Assembly (NCBI RefSeq): GCF_017315945.1
Contig: NZ_JAFLWI010000006.1
Location: 233,410 to 297,409 of the forward strand
Reading direction: 5' to 3'
Source of the DNA: Candidatus Enterococcus courvalinii
Lineage (GTDB): Bacteria; Bacillota; Bacilli; Lactobacillales; Enterococcaceae
Length of the DNA: 64,000 bases
Position 1 is the first letter of the stretch. The number at the start of each line of letters is the position of its first letter. Below are positions 27,871 through 35,954 of this stretch, piece by piece. Position numbers and translations under genes: made by a program. The notes under the pieces are model-generated. The model worked only from the letters and a program-made list of their open reading frames with translations. It was not told the DNA's origin and ran no database searches.

Positions 27871-28083
27871 ATGTTAGATATCGAAGTTGGAAAGTCTTAC
27901 ATATGCAAACCTATTGGTGTAACTAACGAAATCGTTGGTTACATCGAACATACCTATACCAACACAGCTGTTGTTTTAGTTGAAAGCTACGAGCAATGCG
28001 ACCACTCTGTTATTGATGAGAAACAATATCGTGTACTAGTTAAGCTGAATGATATTTACGCACCAGTTGAAATGGTATCGTGA
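27871..28083 (+). CDS. Small DUF2187-like protein, paralogue of the gene at 9091
   Basis: The 70-residue protein starts MLDIEVGKSYICKPIGVTNE. It shares with the 78-residue product at 9091 the pattern GKxYxCxxIG, a VxGxI strand, a hydrophobic VVLVE strand, YxxxDHxxxxxxxxxV and a C-terminal DIYAPVE/EVYPQEA region. A single small beta-barrel domain is likely. The ATG at 27871 follows AAGGAAGTGA. Function unknown. Confidence 0.7.
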   Translation: MLDIEVGKSYICKPIGVTNEIVGYIEHTYTNTAVVLVESYEQCDHSVIDEKQYRVLVKLNDIYAPVEMVS

Positions 28084-28151
28084 TGAATCGCTTCTTTTGA
28101 GAAATTTGAAAAAATTTTTTATACTTAAGGAAAGAGAAGGGAGAAGATGTT

Positions 28152-28262
28152 ATGACAAAGAAAAGAAATTCAGGGAAACTAGGAATTTTTCTCGCAGTTG
28201 TCTCAGCAATTCCCGCAGTTTTAGCCATCTTTCGGGCAGTTAAAGACGCGAAAAGAGAATAA
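28152..28262 (+). CDS. 36-residue single-helix membrane protein
   Basis: An ATG at 28152 after GGGAG encodes MTKKRNSGKLGIFLAVVSAI then PAVLAIFRAVKDAKRE: a basic N-terminus, one membrane helix of ~18 residues, and a charged C-terminal tail. It lies 68 bases after the DUF2187-like gene and directly before a strong terminator, so the two are probably one transcript. No family recognised. Confidence 0.55.
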   Translation: MTKKRNSGKLGIFLAVVSAIPAVLAIFRAVKDAKRE

Positions 28263-28264
28263 TA

Positions 28265-28305
28265 AAAACAGCGATCGTTGACACATAGCGATCGCTGTTT
28301 TTTAT
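28265..28305. terminator. Bidirectional terminator
   Basis: ACAGCGATCG pairs with CGATCGCTGT, with a T-run on the right and an A-run on the left, between convergent genes. Confidence 0.85.
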
Positions 28306-28315
28306 TATTCTTGAT

Positions 28316-30115
28316 TTAGCCAACACCTAGTACGAAGTTAAGTAATTTATCTGAATAAGTTATCTCCTCATCAAGTGATTGTACTTCCTCATTTAAAATG
28401 CCCATCTGATCGGTAATGATTCCGTCTACACCATAAAACATCATACGACTGACTGCGTCTGAGTCGTTGACTGTCCAAACATAAACTTTTTTATTATCCT
28501 CATGAGCAGATGAAATAAAGTTTCGGTTAATTGTACTATATTCCATTGTTAAAAAGTCTGCAGAAGTAATCGGTGGACCCACAATATTAAAAGGTAAAAT
28601 ATAGCCAACGTAAAATTTTGGTTCAATTTTCTTCAAGTCTTCGACGGTTTGGTAAGTCAAACTCTGTAAAATATGATGTTGTTCCAAAATCTCTGAGCGA
28701 TATTTATTAGTGAAACGCTCAACAAGATCCTTTGAATCATGTTTCGTTGTTTTAATTTCAATCAGTAATTTTTGATTGATTTTTTTAGCAGCTGCCAAAT
28801 AATTATCAAAAGAAACAAGCGGTGCTTCTTGAACATTTTCTTTGACTGTTAGCTTTTCTAGTTCTTCTAAAGTCAAATTTTGTGGTATCTGATTGAGACC
28901 AGTCAAATTCTTCAAATTGAAATCATGCATCACGACGAACTGGCCATCTTTTGTTTCTTGAACATCCATTTCAACGTAATCGGGATGATAGGTTTGACTC
29001 GTCTGTTCTAGGGCAGATAAAGTATTTTGAACGCCATTTTGATTGCTGACACCACGGTGAGAGATGGTTAAAGGTGTAGTCTGTGCAGCAGAAGTCAAGT
29101 AGTTCATATTATATAAACAGACGCCAACGCCAAAGAAAACACAAAAAAGAATCAGTCCAGTATTCTTTAAGGTAGAATGTCGATGTAAAGGCGGCTCAGG
29201 AGTGAACCATTCAGGAATTTCTGGCAAGAAGCCTTCATCATCCATGAAGTCGACAATAATGTAAAATATTCCAACGGTTGACATAACTATATTAAACAAA
29301 AGTATCAATTGTAATAGTGTCATTGCAAAAACAGCACTAATCAATGAATAATCAGGTAAAAAATTCTCAACAGCTGTCTGTGAAAGGATAATCAACAGAT
29401 AACCGAGTGAGGAAATCAGTAAGATACTACCACCAATGATAATAAATTGCCCTAGAATCGCAAAGAAACGTGATTTCGTAAGTCGCCAGCTTTCTCGAAT
29501 TGATTCGCGAAATGGTCGATCCCGCAAGATCATTTCTGGTAACGCAAAAATCAGCCGAATGCCGATGTATGCTAAGAAAAGGTAAACTAAAACGAATAAA
29601 CTAACAATCACGAGCCGATTTTCAAAAATAAAATCTATAATAAATGAAGGGATTTTAACTTTTGATAATAAATCAGAATTAAAACTCAATCCGCTTAACG
29701 GTAAAATCAGTAGAAAATAAGCTAAGAAAAAGAGAAATGTAACGGGACGAACCTTTTTTAGTTGTAAGATGGTCATGCGAAGCAATTGTTTTAAGGAAAT
29801 AGGTTTTCTCTTTTTGATGAAATAAACACTGATTAATAAAAAAGTGAACTCAAAATAGACCAGAAGTAAAATCAGCAACAAGACTAAACAAAGCGCGCCT
29901 AATACGCCAGGATGCTGAGAAAATATAGTTGCGATATTGTCATAAGATAAATAATCAATTGCACCACGATGTAAAATGAAGCGAGTTGTACTATTCAATA
30001 ACGGCAGACAAACAAATAAAATGAAGCCGTGCATTAGTAAAACATCACGAAAATAATTTTGTGTTCCTTTGAGAAAATCCCAAGCATTCCCTAAACTATG
30101 TTTTAAATAATTCAT
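28316..30115 (-). CDS. Membrane-anchored glycerophosphodiester phosphodiesterase
   Basis: The 599-residue protein has an N-terminal part of ~350 residues with about eight membrane helices (the GDPD-associated membrane domain) and a C-terminal catalytic GDPD TIM barrel. Catalytic motifs are LTISHRGVSNQNG (His, Arg), the metal-binding pair in YVEMDVQETKDG, and VVMHDF; KLLIEIKTT follows. It likely hydrolyses glycerophosphodiesters or teichoic acid/lipid-derived substrates outside the cell. The in-frame GTG at 30124 is inside the ribosome site AGGTG, so the ATG at 30115 is used. Confidence 0.9.
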   Translation of the reverse strand: MNYLKHSLGNAWDFLKGTQNYFRDVLLMHGFILFVCLPLLNSTTRFILHRGAIDYLSYDNIATIFSQHPGVLGALCLVLLLILLLVYFEFTFLLISVYFIKKRKPISLKQLLRMTILQLKKVRPVTFLFFLAYFLLILPLSGLSFNSDLLSKVKIPSFIIDFIFENRLVIVSLFVLVYLFLAYIGIRLIFALPEMILRDRPFRESIRESWRLTKSRFFAILGQFIIIGGSILLISSLGYLLIILSQTAVENFLPDYSLISAVFAMTLLQLILLFNIVMSTVGIFYIIVDFMDDEGFLPEIPEWFTPEPPLHRHSTLKNTGLILFCVFFGVGVCLYNMNYLTSAAQTTPLTISHRGVSNQNGVQNTLSALEQTSQTYHPDYVEMDVQETKDGQFVVMHDFNLKNLTGLNQIPQNLTLEELEKLTVKENVQEAPLVSFDNYLAAAKKINQKLLIEIKTTKHDSKDLVERFTNKYRSEILEQHHILQSLTYQTVEDLKKIEPKFYVGYILPFNIVGPPITSADFLTMEYSTINRNFISSAHEDNKKVYVWTVNDSDAVSRMMFYGVDGIITDQMGILNEEVQSLDEEITYSDKLLNFVLGVG

Positions 30116-30155
30116 TTTTATCACCTACTAATTCTATTGTATCTTAAAAAGAAAA

Positions 30156-30197
30156 AAAACACAGGTTAGAGGTCAGACCACTAATCTGTGTCAGAAT
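30156..30197 (-). terminator. Terminator of the VTT-domain gene
   Basis: Minus-strand ACACAG and TTAG pair with CTAA and CTGTGT around a small internal mismatch, followed by eight T. It follows the gene at 30219. Confidence 0.75.
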
Positions 30198-30218
30198 GTT
30201 TTCATTTATTTAATCTCA

Positions 30219-30815
30219 TTATCCAAGTAAACCAGTCAAGTATTGTCCACCGTAAATCAATGCCATACTATATAAGAAAATAGAAAGTGGTTTAGCAAGG
30301 AGAATAATTAGTGAAAATTTCTTTACGGAGATGTTTGTTAAACCAGCCATCAGACAAAGTGCGTCATCGGGCGCGACTGGCAAGAAAATTGCAAGCGCAA
30401 AAAGTTTCTCAAACCGACTTTGATTATCCAACCAACCAATATATTTGTCGTATGTTTTATCACTGATTAAAGACAAAATAAATGGTTTTCCGTAGCGTCT
30501 ACCTAATAAGAAGATAATGATTGAGCCAATACAAATCCCAACGTAGTTATAAACAAAACCAGCATAAGGACCAAAAATCAGAACACCAGCTGCGGTACTG
30601 ATACCACCGGGGATAATCGGAATGACTACTTGTAGAATCTGAATCAAAATGAAAACAATGGGTCCAAGAATAACTGAGTGGCCAACAAGACCTCTCAATG
30701 TATTGATGTCTTTGAAGACTCCAAGATTGATAAAGTAAACAGTCAGTGCGATCGACACGCCTAAACCGATAATTGAAATAAAGTTTATAAGTTTTCTTGA
30801 TGCTGCAACGCTCAT
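30219..30815 (-). CDS. TVP38/TMEM64 (VTT/DedA superfamily) membrane protein
   Basis: The 198-residue protein has about five membrane segments with the VTT domain features: IPGGISTAAGVLIFGPYAG (re-entrant loop, near 68-86), GICIGSIIIFLLGRRYG near 95-111, and FLPVAPDDALCLMAGLTNI near 142-160. VTT proteins act as lipid scramblases or lipid-carrier flippases; its substrate is unknown. CAAGGAGATGA precedes the ATG. Monocistronic. Confidence 0.87.
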   Translation of the reverse strand: MSVAASRKLINFISIIGLGVSIALTVYFINLGVFKDINTLRGLVGHSVILGPIVFILIQILQVVIPIIPGGISTAAGVLIFGPYAGFVYNYVGICIGSIIIFLLGRRYGKPFILSLISDKTYDKYIGWLDNQSRFEKLFALAIFLPVAPDDALCLMAGLTNISVKKFSLIILLAKPLSIFLYSMALIYGGQYLTGLLG

Positions 30816-31296
30816 TTTGAATCATCTCCTTGAAGGTTTTTAATCTAAGATTACTATACGCGATAAAGTGGCAAAGACGCTACTTATTTAGATGACACTA
30901 CTCAAACAGTTTTGTAAGTTCGAAGTAAGTATAAAAGATTTGTGAAGAAATTGCATCCTACTAAAGACTTATTTAAATTTTATCGGAGAAATTTCTTTAG
31001 TAATTATTTCTTTTTGAAAATAAATATAAATAACGGCAGTTTCCTTATCTGGTTAGTAACGATGTTTTCACCATAGCTGACAAAAAAAGAGTGAAAAAAT
31101 AAGGAAAAATAGAATGCTCAAAAAATGAAAGGGAATGCATAATTTGATGAAGAAACATTTCCCTATTAGAATTTGATTAAATAGTTTATCTTCATTTGAT
31201 TTAAATATAACAATTATGAGTAAAATGTTTGCAAAGATGGTTAGTTATCGGTTACAATTAAAGAACATATACGCAGTACAAAGTGGGGGAGTTTTT
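30816..31296. other. 480-base gap between the VTT and TetR genes
   Basis: A/T-rich and without a supported gene. A TTGCAA box followed 18 bases later by TACAAT (about 31229-31260) could drive the TetR gene. An ORF extension of tetR to 31216 is not supported by a ribosome site. No strong hairpin was seen. Confidence 0.4.
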
Positions 31297-31863
31297 ATGA
31301 GAAGAAAAGTCTATACTAAAGATCAAATTCTAAAAGCAGCATACGAAGTTGTTGCTAAAGAAGGCTTCAAGGGATTTACTGCTCGTAACATTGCAAAGAA
31401 GATGGGGATTTCGACGCAACCTATTTATTTAGAGTTTAAGAATATGGAGGATTTAAAGAATACACTTTTAGATTCCATTTTTGATCAACTCAAAGAGGAA
31501 GTTTTTCCTGTGGAGCATACTGGCGACAAAATTATCGATTTAGGGTTAAATTATATCAATTTTGCAAAAAAACATCATAGTCTGTACATGGCATTGTATA
31601 TCGATGAGCATGGCGATGGTAAAAAAATGCATGATTTTTCATATAATTATTTCTATGAAGCCGCAAAGAAAGACGAAAAATATAGTCATTTATCTGACGA
31701 ATATATAGATGCGTTACATACGGGTACTTGGGTAGTCGTAACTGGATTAGCTTCATTGATGTCATCAAACATCATGCAGCCGACAGAAGAACAAATCATT
31801 TCCTTGATTTCCAGAACAATTGACTCTGTGCTGTCCTTAGACAATCCAGAAATTATCCGCTAA
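31297..31863 (+). CDS. TetR-family transcriptional regulator
   Basis: The 188-residue regulator has an N-terminal TetR HTH at ~8-55 (YTKDQILKAAYEVVAKEGFK, TARNIAKKMGIS, QPIYLEFKNMEDL), and a helical ligand-binding C-terminal domain (~60-188). The ATG at 31297 follows GGGGGAG; the in-frame extension from 31216 has no ribosome site. No divergent or downstream target gene is adjacent, so its regulon is unclear; autoregulation is likely in this family. Confidence 0.88.
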   Translation: MRRKVYTKDQILKAAYEVVAKEGFKGFTARNIAKKMGISTQPIYLEFKNMEDLKNTLLDSIFDQLKEEVFPVEHTGDKIIDLGLNYINFAKKHHSLYMALYIDEHGDGKKMHDFSYNYFYEAAKKDEKYSHLSDEYIDALHTGTWVVVTGLASLMSSNIMQPTEEQIISLISRTIDSVLSLDNPEIIR

Positions 31864-31870
31864 AAATTTA

Positions 31871-31913
31871 TAAAAGGCTAGCGTAGATGTTTGACTACGT
31901 GTGGCCTTTTTCT
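31871..31913 (+). terminator. tetR-type gene terminator
   Basis: AAAAGGC and CGTAG pair with CTACG and GGCCTTTTT in an interrupted stem, with a T-run at the end. Confidence 0.75.
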
Positions 31914-31991
31914 TTTGACCTGAAACGCAAAGACTGGACTGAAAAAATGTTACTTGACATTTTGGCTGAAAAGATTAAAAATAGAAATCGC

Positions 31992-32079
31992 GGAAGGTTG
32001 GCAGAGTGGTAATGCAGCGGACTCGAAATCCGCCGAACCGGCTAATACCGGCGCGCAGGTTCAAGTCCTGTACCTTCCT
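31992..32079 (+). tRNA. tRNA-Ser(CGA)
   Basis: The acceptor arms GGAAGGT (31992-31998) and ACCTTCC (32072-32078) pair fully. The anticodon stem-loop is GCGGA CTCGAAA TCCGC, giving anticodon CGA, which reads UCG. A long variable arm (GAACCGGCTAATACCGGCGC) marks class II serine tRNA, and the T-arm is CAGGTTCAAGTCCTG. CCA is not encoded. The last 13 or so bases are the left copy of the island attachment core. Confidence 0.95.
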
Positions 32080-32080
32080 T
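32067..32080 (+). repeat. Island attachment core, left copy (in tRNA-Ser)
   Basis: CCTGTACCTTCCTT is identical to 44100-44113. It covers the 3' end of tRNA-Ser(CGA), so insertion kept the tRNA intact. The adjacent gene is a tyrosine integrase, as expected at a tRNA site. Confidence 0.85.
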
Positions 32081-32093
32081 TTTAATTTGTAAA

Positions 32094-32152
32094 TAGAGAG
32101 CTGAGAACATTGATACAGAGCCATTCTGTTGATGTCCTCAGCTTTCTTTTTT
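32094..32152 (+). terminator. Terminator after tRNA-Ser
   Basis: GAGCTGAG and ACAGA on the left pair with TCTGT and CTCAGCTT on the right in a long interrupted stem, followed by a T-run. It separates the tRNA from the island integrase, which ends 32 bases further on from the opposite direction. Confidence 0.75.
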
Positions 32153-32183
32153 TGCTTTCCACGGCATTTCCACTGCATATGGT

Positions 32184-33332
32184 CTAATTTTCGAGATAAT
32201 TCATCACTTGATCAACACTTTCACGCTTCCTTTTTTCGGTTATGTGAATGTATAAATCACTGGTGATTTCTATAGAAGCATGACCTAAGCGATCAGATAC
32301 ATCTTTTAAGGTTAACCCAGATTCAAGCATCATCGTTGCTGCAGTATGTCGTAAGCCGTGCAAAGTAATTTTTCTTAGCCCAGCTTGTTTAAGAACAGTG
32401 TGCAGCCATTTGCGAGGTGTAGCAAGTTCGATAAATGAATTGTCCTCTAGACTTGAGAATACAAGCTGATGGCGATTGATAGAGTTATGGCCAAAGCGTA
32501 GCAAGTCTTTTCGTTGCTGAAATCGCCACTGCTTTAGCATATCCATTGTTTTAGAATCTAAAGGGACTTCACGCTTAGAACTTTTCGTTTTAGGTAACTC
32601 CAAATAAAGCCGTCTGTTCTTTCCTCTGGAGAGCGTTTGAGTGATAGATATATAATTATCCTCAAAATTAACTGAACGCCACTCAAGCCCCAAAATCTCA
32701 CCTCTACGGCATCCGCTCATCTCAAGTATCCGTAAAAATGTTGCTTGCTTTGGAAAGCTGCTATCATCTAATGCTTGTAAGAATATCTTTAACTCATCTT
32801 TCGTAAAAAAATTCTTTTTATCCTCACGATCCAATTTTTCTGGTGGAGTAGGGATAATGATTTTCTTTACAGGGTTCTCACGAATAAGTTCCGTCTTCAT
32901 AGCATATTCAAAGATACGTGAAGTATTGCTTATAAACTCTCTGTATCGCTTGTATTGAACGTTTTGATTAGCAAATCTCTGCACGATAGCAGGAGTGATT
33001 TTATCCATCAAACGAGAGCCAAAGAAGGGAAGTATATGCAATCTATACTGCTCTGTCTGTTTAACAAACGTTGATTCTTTAACCGTCAATTCATAGTTCA
33101 CAACCCATAGATCATAAACTTGTTGGAAGGTCATCTTCTCTGCTTGTCGAAAACCAGAGTTCTCTATCTCTGTTTGTAGTCTGGATAATGCAAGCTGAGC
33201 TTCTTTCTTTGTCTTGAAGCCTTGCTTTGTTTTATTGATACGTTTGCCAGTTACTGGATCAGTACCAAGATATGCTTTAAACATGTAGGCGGATGAACCG
33301 TCTTTTTTTGTATATTTCTTTATTGTTGCCAT
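32184..33332 (-). CDS. int: Island tyrosine integrase
   Basis: The 382-residue recombinase has an N-terminal arm-binding domain (~1-60, KYTKKDGSSAYMFKAYLG, TKQGFKTKKEAQLALSRL), a SAM-like core-binding domain (~67-150) and a catalytic domain with Arg in EMSGCRRGEILGLEW near 209, HGLRHTAATMM near 325, GHASIEITSDLYIH with the nucleophilic Tyr near 360. It integrates the island at the tRNA-Ser 3' end. GGGAGG lies upstream of the ATG. A copy of the 24-bp repeat lies just upstream of its start. Confidence 0.95.
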   Translation of the reverse strand: MATIKKYTKKDGSSAYMFKAYLGTDPVTGKRINKTKQGFKTKKEAQLALSRLQTEIENSGFRQAEKMTFQQVYDLWVVNYELTVKESTFVKQTEQYRLHILPFFGSRLMDKITPAIVQRFANQNVQYKRYREFISNTSRIFEYAMKTELIRENPVKKIIIPTPPEKLDREDKKNFFTKDELKIFLQALDDSSFPKQATFLRILEMSGCRRGEILGLEWRSVNFEDNYISITQTLSRGKNRRLYLELPKTKSSKREVPLDSKTMDMLKQWRFQQRKDLLRFGHNSINRHQLVFSSLEDNSFIELATPRKWLHTVLKQAGLRKITLHGLRHTAATMMLESGLTLKDVSDRLGHASIEITSDLYIHITEKRKRESVDQVMNYLEN

Positions 33333-33348
33333 TGTTTTTCCTCCCAGT

Positions 33349-33372
33349 ACCTAACGTGGGGCGTTTGGGTAT
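33349..33372 (+). repeat. 24-bp direct repeat, copy 1 (between int and the AbiF RNA)
   Basis: ACCTAACGTGGGGCGTTTGG plus GTAT is identical to 34460-34483. The two copies bracket the abi gene and its RNA. Partial copies occur at 35957-35968 (CTAGCGTGGGGC) and, inverted, at 43954-43966 (CGCCCCACGTTAG). Confidence 0.9.
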
Positions 33373-33402
33373 AAAAGAAGGCTTGTCGTTCTAAGATAAA
33401 TA

Positions 33403-33515
33403 AAAAAGCCAACTACCAAATATGATAGTTGACTTTAAACATGTAGCCTAGCACTCTTTCTTATGCACGCATAAGTGTAGAGCGGCAGCATTACCTGCTC
33501 TTTCTTCATCTAAAA
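33403..33515 (-). ncRNA. Candidate AbiF-type structured RNA downstream of the Abi_2 gene
   Basis: On the minus strand, starting ~15 bases after the abi stop, the RNA can form: a hairpin from GAGC..GCTC (33480-33500; six pairs with one G-U); a stem CACT..AGTG extended by CTA..TAG (33448-33455 with 33474-33480) around the CTTATGC/GCATAAG hairpin (33460-33475); and a terminator stem 33405-33436 of 11 pairs including a G-U, then U-run. Abi_2 genes of the AbiF kind are known to be followed by a conserved structured RNA. The position and structure fit, but a covariance search could not be run. The 3' end is the terminator; the 5' end is approximate. Confidence 0.65.
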
Positions 33516-33529
33516 TGATATAGATTGTT

Positions 33530-34426
33530 TTATAGAAAGTCAACCAATTTGTATAAAATTATAAACATATAGTTTAATTGCCAATTTGCTTTGTACCAAT
33601 CCTTATGTCTAAGAGAACGTTTTAATAGACGGATACCTTCTTTTTTTCTTAGATATCTAACGTGGCCAGATACATAAGTTTTGAATAATGAGAATAAACA
33701 TATTGCATCGTGAACTTTTTTGAAACCAACTTGATAAGAATCGATAGAAATCAGTTTTGCAAAGGAAGAAACCATGGCTTGAGGATTCCCGTTGATGCGA
33801 TTAGTCTTTCCGAAAACATTTATAGAGAGGATATTACTATGAGCTGCAGAGTTTCTTAAATATTTTGCAAACATCATTAATTTTGCAGCTTTTTCTAATT
33901 GTACATTTCCATATTTTTTGTAATACATTTTTACGAAACTACATAGACTACCAAAATCCATTAATTCAATTAAAGTCCATATAGGAATATCATTTCCACG
34001 TTTTTGATACATATCATTTAGATATCTACTTTTCTTAAATGTATTCAAAGTTTTAGTAAATGAATAATCATCATATAATTCAAATTCTTTAACGATTGAG
34101 AAACCATCTTCCTGATTATTTGTAGTAATTAGACGTAAAAGGATGGTCTTGATATTATGTTCGACATCTAGGGACATATCCATTATTAAATACCTAAGTT
34201 GCATATCAATTGAAGCTAGATCAATTAAATATGAAAAATCTAAATCATGATACAGCCCGTCCTTTTTCGTAAAATTTTTTCTAAAAGCTGTTAGCTTGTA
34301 ATAGTAGTTTTTATTTTCCAGTGTATTGATAGCTTCTGCTTTACCGAGATATTTAAAGGTTATTCCTTTAGATTCCATGTGAGTGTACATTTCTTGAAAA
34401 GGAAGTTTTCGTTGCTGATGTACCAT
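33530..34426 (-). CDS. Abi_2 (AbiD/AbiF-type) abortive infection HEPN protein
   Basis: The 298-residue protein has the Abi_2 layout: N-terminal NYYYKLTAFRKNF near residue 40, the central helical part, and a HEPN RNase motif Rx4H, here R191-H196 in YLRNSAAHSNIL. Such proteins cause growth arrest or death during phage infection, presumably by cutting RNA. AAAGGAG is 5 bases before the ATG. A structured RNA with its own terminator follows directly. The whole unit lies between exact 24-bp repeats, in the cargo slot between integrase and repressor. A lower G+C and many AAA/TTT codons suggest a separate origin, but composition was only judged by eye. Confidence 0.88.
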   Translation of the reverse strand: MVHQQRKLPFQEMYTHMESKGITFKYLGKAEAINTLENKNYYYKLTAFRKNFTKKDGLYHDLDFSYLIDLASIDMQLRYLIMDMSLDVEHNIKTILLRLITTNNQEDGFSIVKEFELYDDYSFTKTLNTFKKSRYLNDMYQKRGNDIPIWTLIELMDFGSLCSFVKMYYKKYGNVQLEKAAKLMMFAKYLRNSAAHSNILSINVFGKTNRINGNPQAMVSSFAKLISIDSYQVGFKKVHDAICLFSLFKTYVSGHVRYLRKKEGIRLLKRSLRHKDWYKANWQLNYMFIILYKLVDFL

Positions 34427-34459
34427 AAATACTCCTTTCTATAAATTTATTTTTTTACT

Positions 34460-34483
34460 ACCTAACGTGGGGCGTTTGGGTAT
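34460..34483 (+). repeat. 24-bp direct repeat, copy 2 (between abi and the repressor)
   Basis: Identical over 24 bases to 33349-33372. It lies between the abi ribosome site and the repressor stop codon. Confidence 0.9.
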
Positions 34484-34499
34484 GTAGGGCGGATAGATA

Positions 34500-35297
34500 C
34501 TAATTTTGTATTGCGTTTTGAGCATAGTTCATAATGTCTTCGTATGTTAATACATTGGTTAGTGATTGATCGGATAAAGGCAAACCTTCAGGCATTACAT
34601 CCCAACTAAATGAGTATGCAAGGTCAATGGTTCGGTTATTACTGTTCCAATTTAAAGCAAAGCTATTACCAGAATTATAATCATCTTTTATCTTATCGGA
34701 AAAAGATAGAGCAAATTTGAAATTGAATGTTTCGAACAAGTCATTTATTAATTTTTTTATGCTGGTTACATTTTCTAGTAAAGATAAAAGGGATTCAGGA
34801 TTTTCTTTATCTAAGTTTTCTAAATCATCTGTAAGTTTCATTTCCAAAAAATCGGGTATAGGTTGAATAGGAGTGTCATATCCTTGCTTTAATATCGCTG
34901 CCATTATGAAAGTTATATCATTATCTTTTGTTTGCTCATTAAAAAAATAAAAATGTGTCATTCTATTTATATGTTCAAAATTCACATAAAAAGGAATTGA
35001 TGCATCTTGCATATCAATATGGTTCTTAAAATTGAATTTCGAAAATATAGTATTCATTTCATAATCTATAGAAACTGTATCAATATTAAAGCTGTAATCA
35101 CTTTGGAATTCTATTATTTCTGTTACGGAAACCTCTAAATATTTTAAAATTTTATCTAATGTATCTAGTTGTATTCCCTGTGCTAAATTATTGCTAATGT
35201 TGGAAATAGTTGTTCGTGATAAACCAGTATTATCAGACAACTCTTGAATCGAAACTTTTTTATCGCTCATTACTTCCTTTAAAGAAAAACGTATCAT
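34500..35297 (-). CDS. Island master repressor (Xre HTH, Stl-like size)
   Basis: The 265-residue protein has an N-terminal Xre HTH at ~5-60 (LKEVMSDKKVSIQELSDNTG, RTTISNISNN, TLDKILKYLEVSVTEII) and a ~200-residue C-terminal domain of no recognised family. No Ser-Lys LexA/CI-type protease motif is evident, which suggests derepression by a partner protein rather than SOS cleavage, as for Stl of SaPIs; that is inference. The ATG at 35297 follows AGGAG; the longer frame to 35333 lacks a ribosome site. It is divergent from the early operon with operator sequences between. Confidence 0.8.
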   Translation of the reverse strand: MIRFSLKEVMSDKKVSIQELSDNTGLSRTTISNISNNLAQGIQLDTLDKILKYLEVSVTEIIEFQSDYSFNIDTVSIDYEMNTIFSKFNFKNHIDMQDASIPFYVNFEHINRMTHFYFFNEQTKDNDITFIMAAILKQGYDTPIQPIPDFLEMKLTDDLENLDKENPESLLSLLENVTSIKKLINDLFETFNFKFALSFSDKIKDDYNSGNSFALNWNSNNRTIDLAYSFSWDVMPEGLPLSDQSLTNVLTYEDIMNYAQNAIQN

Positions 35298-35334
35298 CAA
35301 ATCGTCTCCTAAAATTCTTTTTATTATTATCAAA

Positions 35335-35408
35335 ATTATACCACAGCAAATATTTTAATCAATATTATGGTTATTATTGTTGACAATAACCATAAAAGAG
35401 TTTAACAT
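35335..35408. promoter_or_regulatory. Divergent promoters and operator of the island switch
   Basis: Rightward: TTGACA (35380-35385) and TAACAT (35403-35408), 17 bases apart. Leftward (minus strand): TTGATT (35357-35362) and TATAAT (35335-35340), 16 bases apart. An inverted repeat TTATGGTTATT (35365-35375) / AATAACCATAA (35385-35395) with a 9-base spacer covers the rightward -35 box, so repressor binding there would shut the early operon. Confidence 0.75.
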
Positions 35409-35466
35409 ATCGACGAACAACGAAAGGGTTGTTTTTTTAGTAAATAACCAACAAGAAGGTTACATT

Positions 35467-35643
35467 GTGAAATCAAATTTAGAAATTAGAGAAAAAATTG
35501 AATCAAACAGAATTTTATATTGGGAGGTAGCAGAAAAAGTAGGTATAAGCCAAGGAAACTTATCTGTATGGTTACGTACGGAAATGCGCGAAGATCGCAA
35601 AAAAAGAGTAGAAAAAGCCATTAATGAACTACTACAAAAATAG
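35467..35643 (+). CDS. Small Cro-like HTH protein
   Basis: A GTG at 35467, seven bases after AGAAGG, gives 58 residues: VKSNLEIREKIESNRILYWE then VAEKVGISQGNLSVWLRTEM, a helix-turn-helix, and a basic helical end. The frame is open upstream to 35377 but that part overlaps the promoter region and lacks a ribosome site. It is the first gene of the rightward early operon and may act as the antagonist of the repressor. Confidence 0.75.
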   Translation: MKSNLEIREKIESNRILYWEVAEKVGISQGNLSVWLRTEMREDRKKRVEKAINELLQK

Positions 35644-35654
35644 GAGGAGCGAGG

Positions 35655-35954
35655 ATGGCAAAAATACAGATTGATGAACTTGATTTGTCACCATCTTTAC
35701 AAGAAATGGTGAAGATGGCTGCAGCAGAGGAAGGAAAGCAACAAGCCCTAGCATTTATCAATGCTTACAAAAAGAAGTTAGAATTTCCTAGATTTATGAA
35801 CTACAAGCAAGCAGCATCTTATATGTCAACAAGTTACAACACATTGAAGAAAGTATTTATCGATAAAAAGGGTTTGAAAGTAGTAATGATTGAAGGGTAC
35901 GAAAGAATTGATCAGAAAGATGCAGATGCTTTCTTAGATCTATACAAAAAATAG
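35655..35954 (+). CDS. Excisionase-like / MerR-type HTH DNA-binding protein
   Basis: The 99-residue protein starts MAKIQIDELDLSPSLQEMVK, then a coiled helix, then FMNYKQAASYMSTSYNTLKK and VMIEGYERIDQKDADAFLD, which is the HTH and wing of phage excisionase-like proteins. GGAGGAGCGAGG precedes the ATG, 11 bases after the upstream gene. Such genes in this position commonly work as Xis, but the role here is inferred. A partial copy of the island repeat follows its stop. Confidence 0.7.
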   Translation: MAKIQIDELDLSPSLQEMVKMAAAEEGKQQALAFINAYKKKLEFPRFMNYKQAASYMSTSYNTLKKVFIDKKGLKVVMIEGYERIDQKDADAFLDLYKK

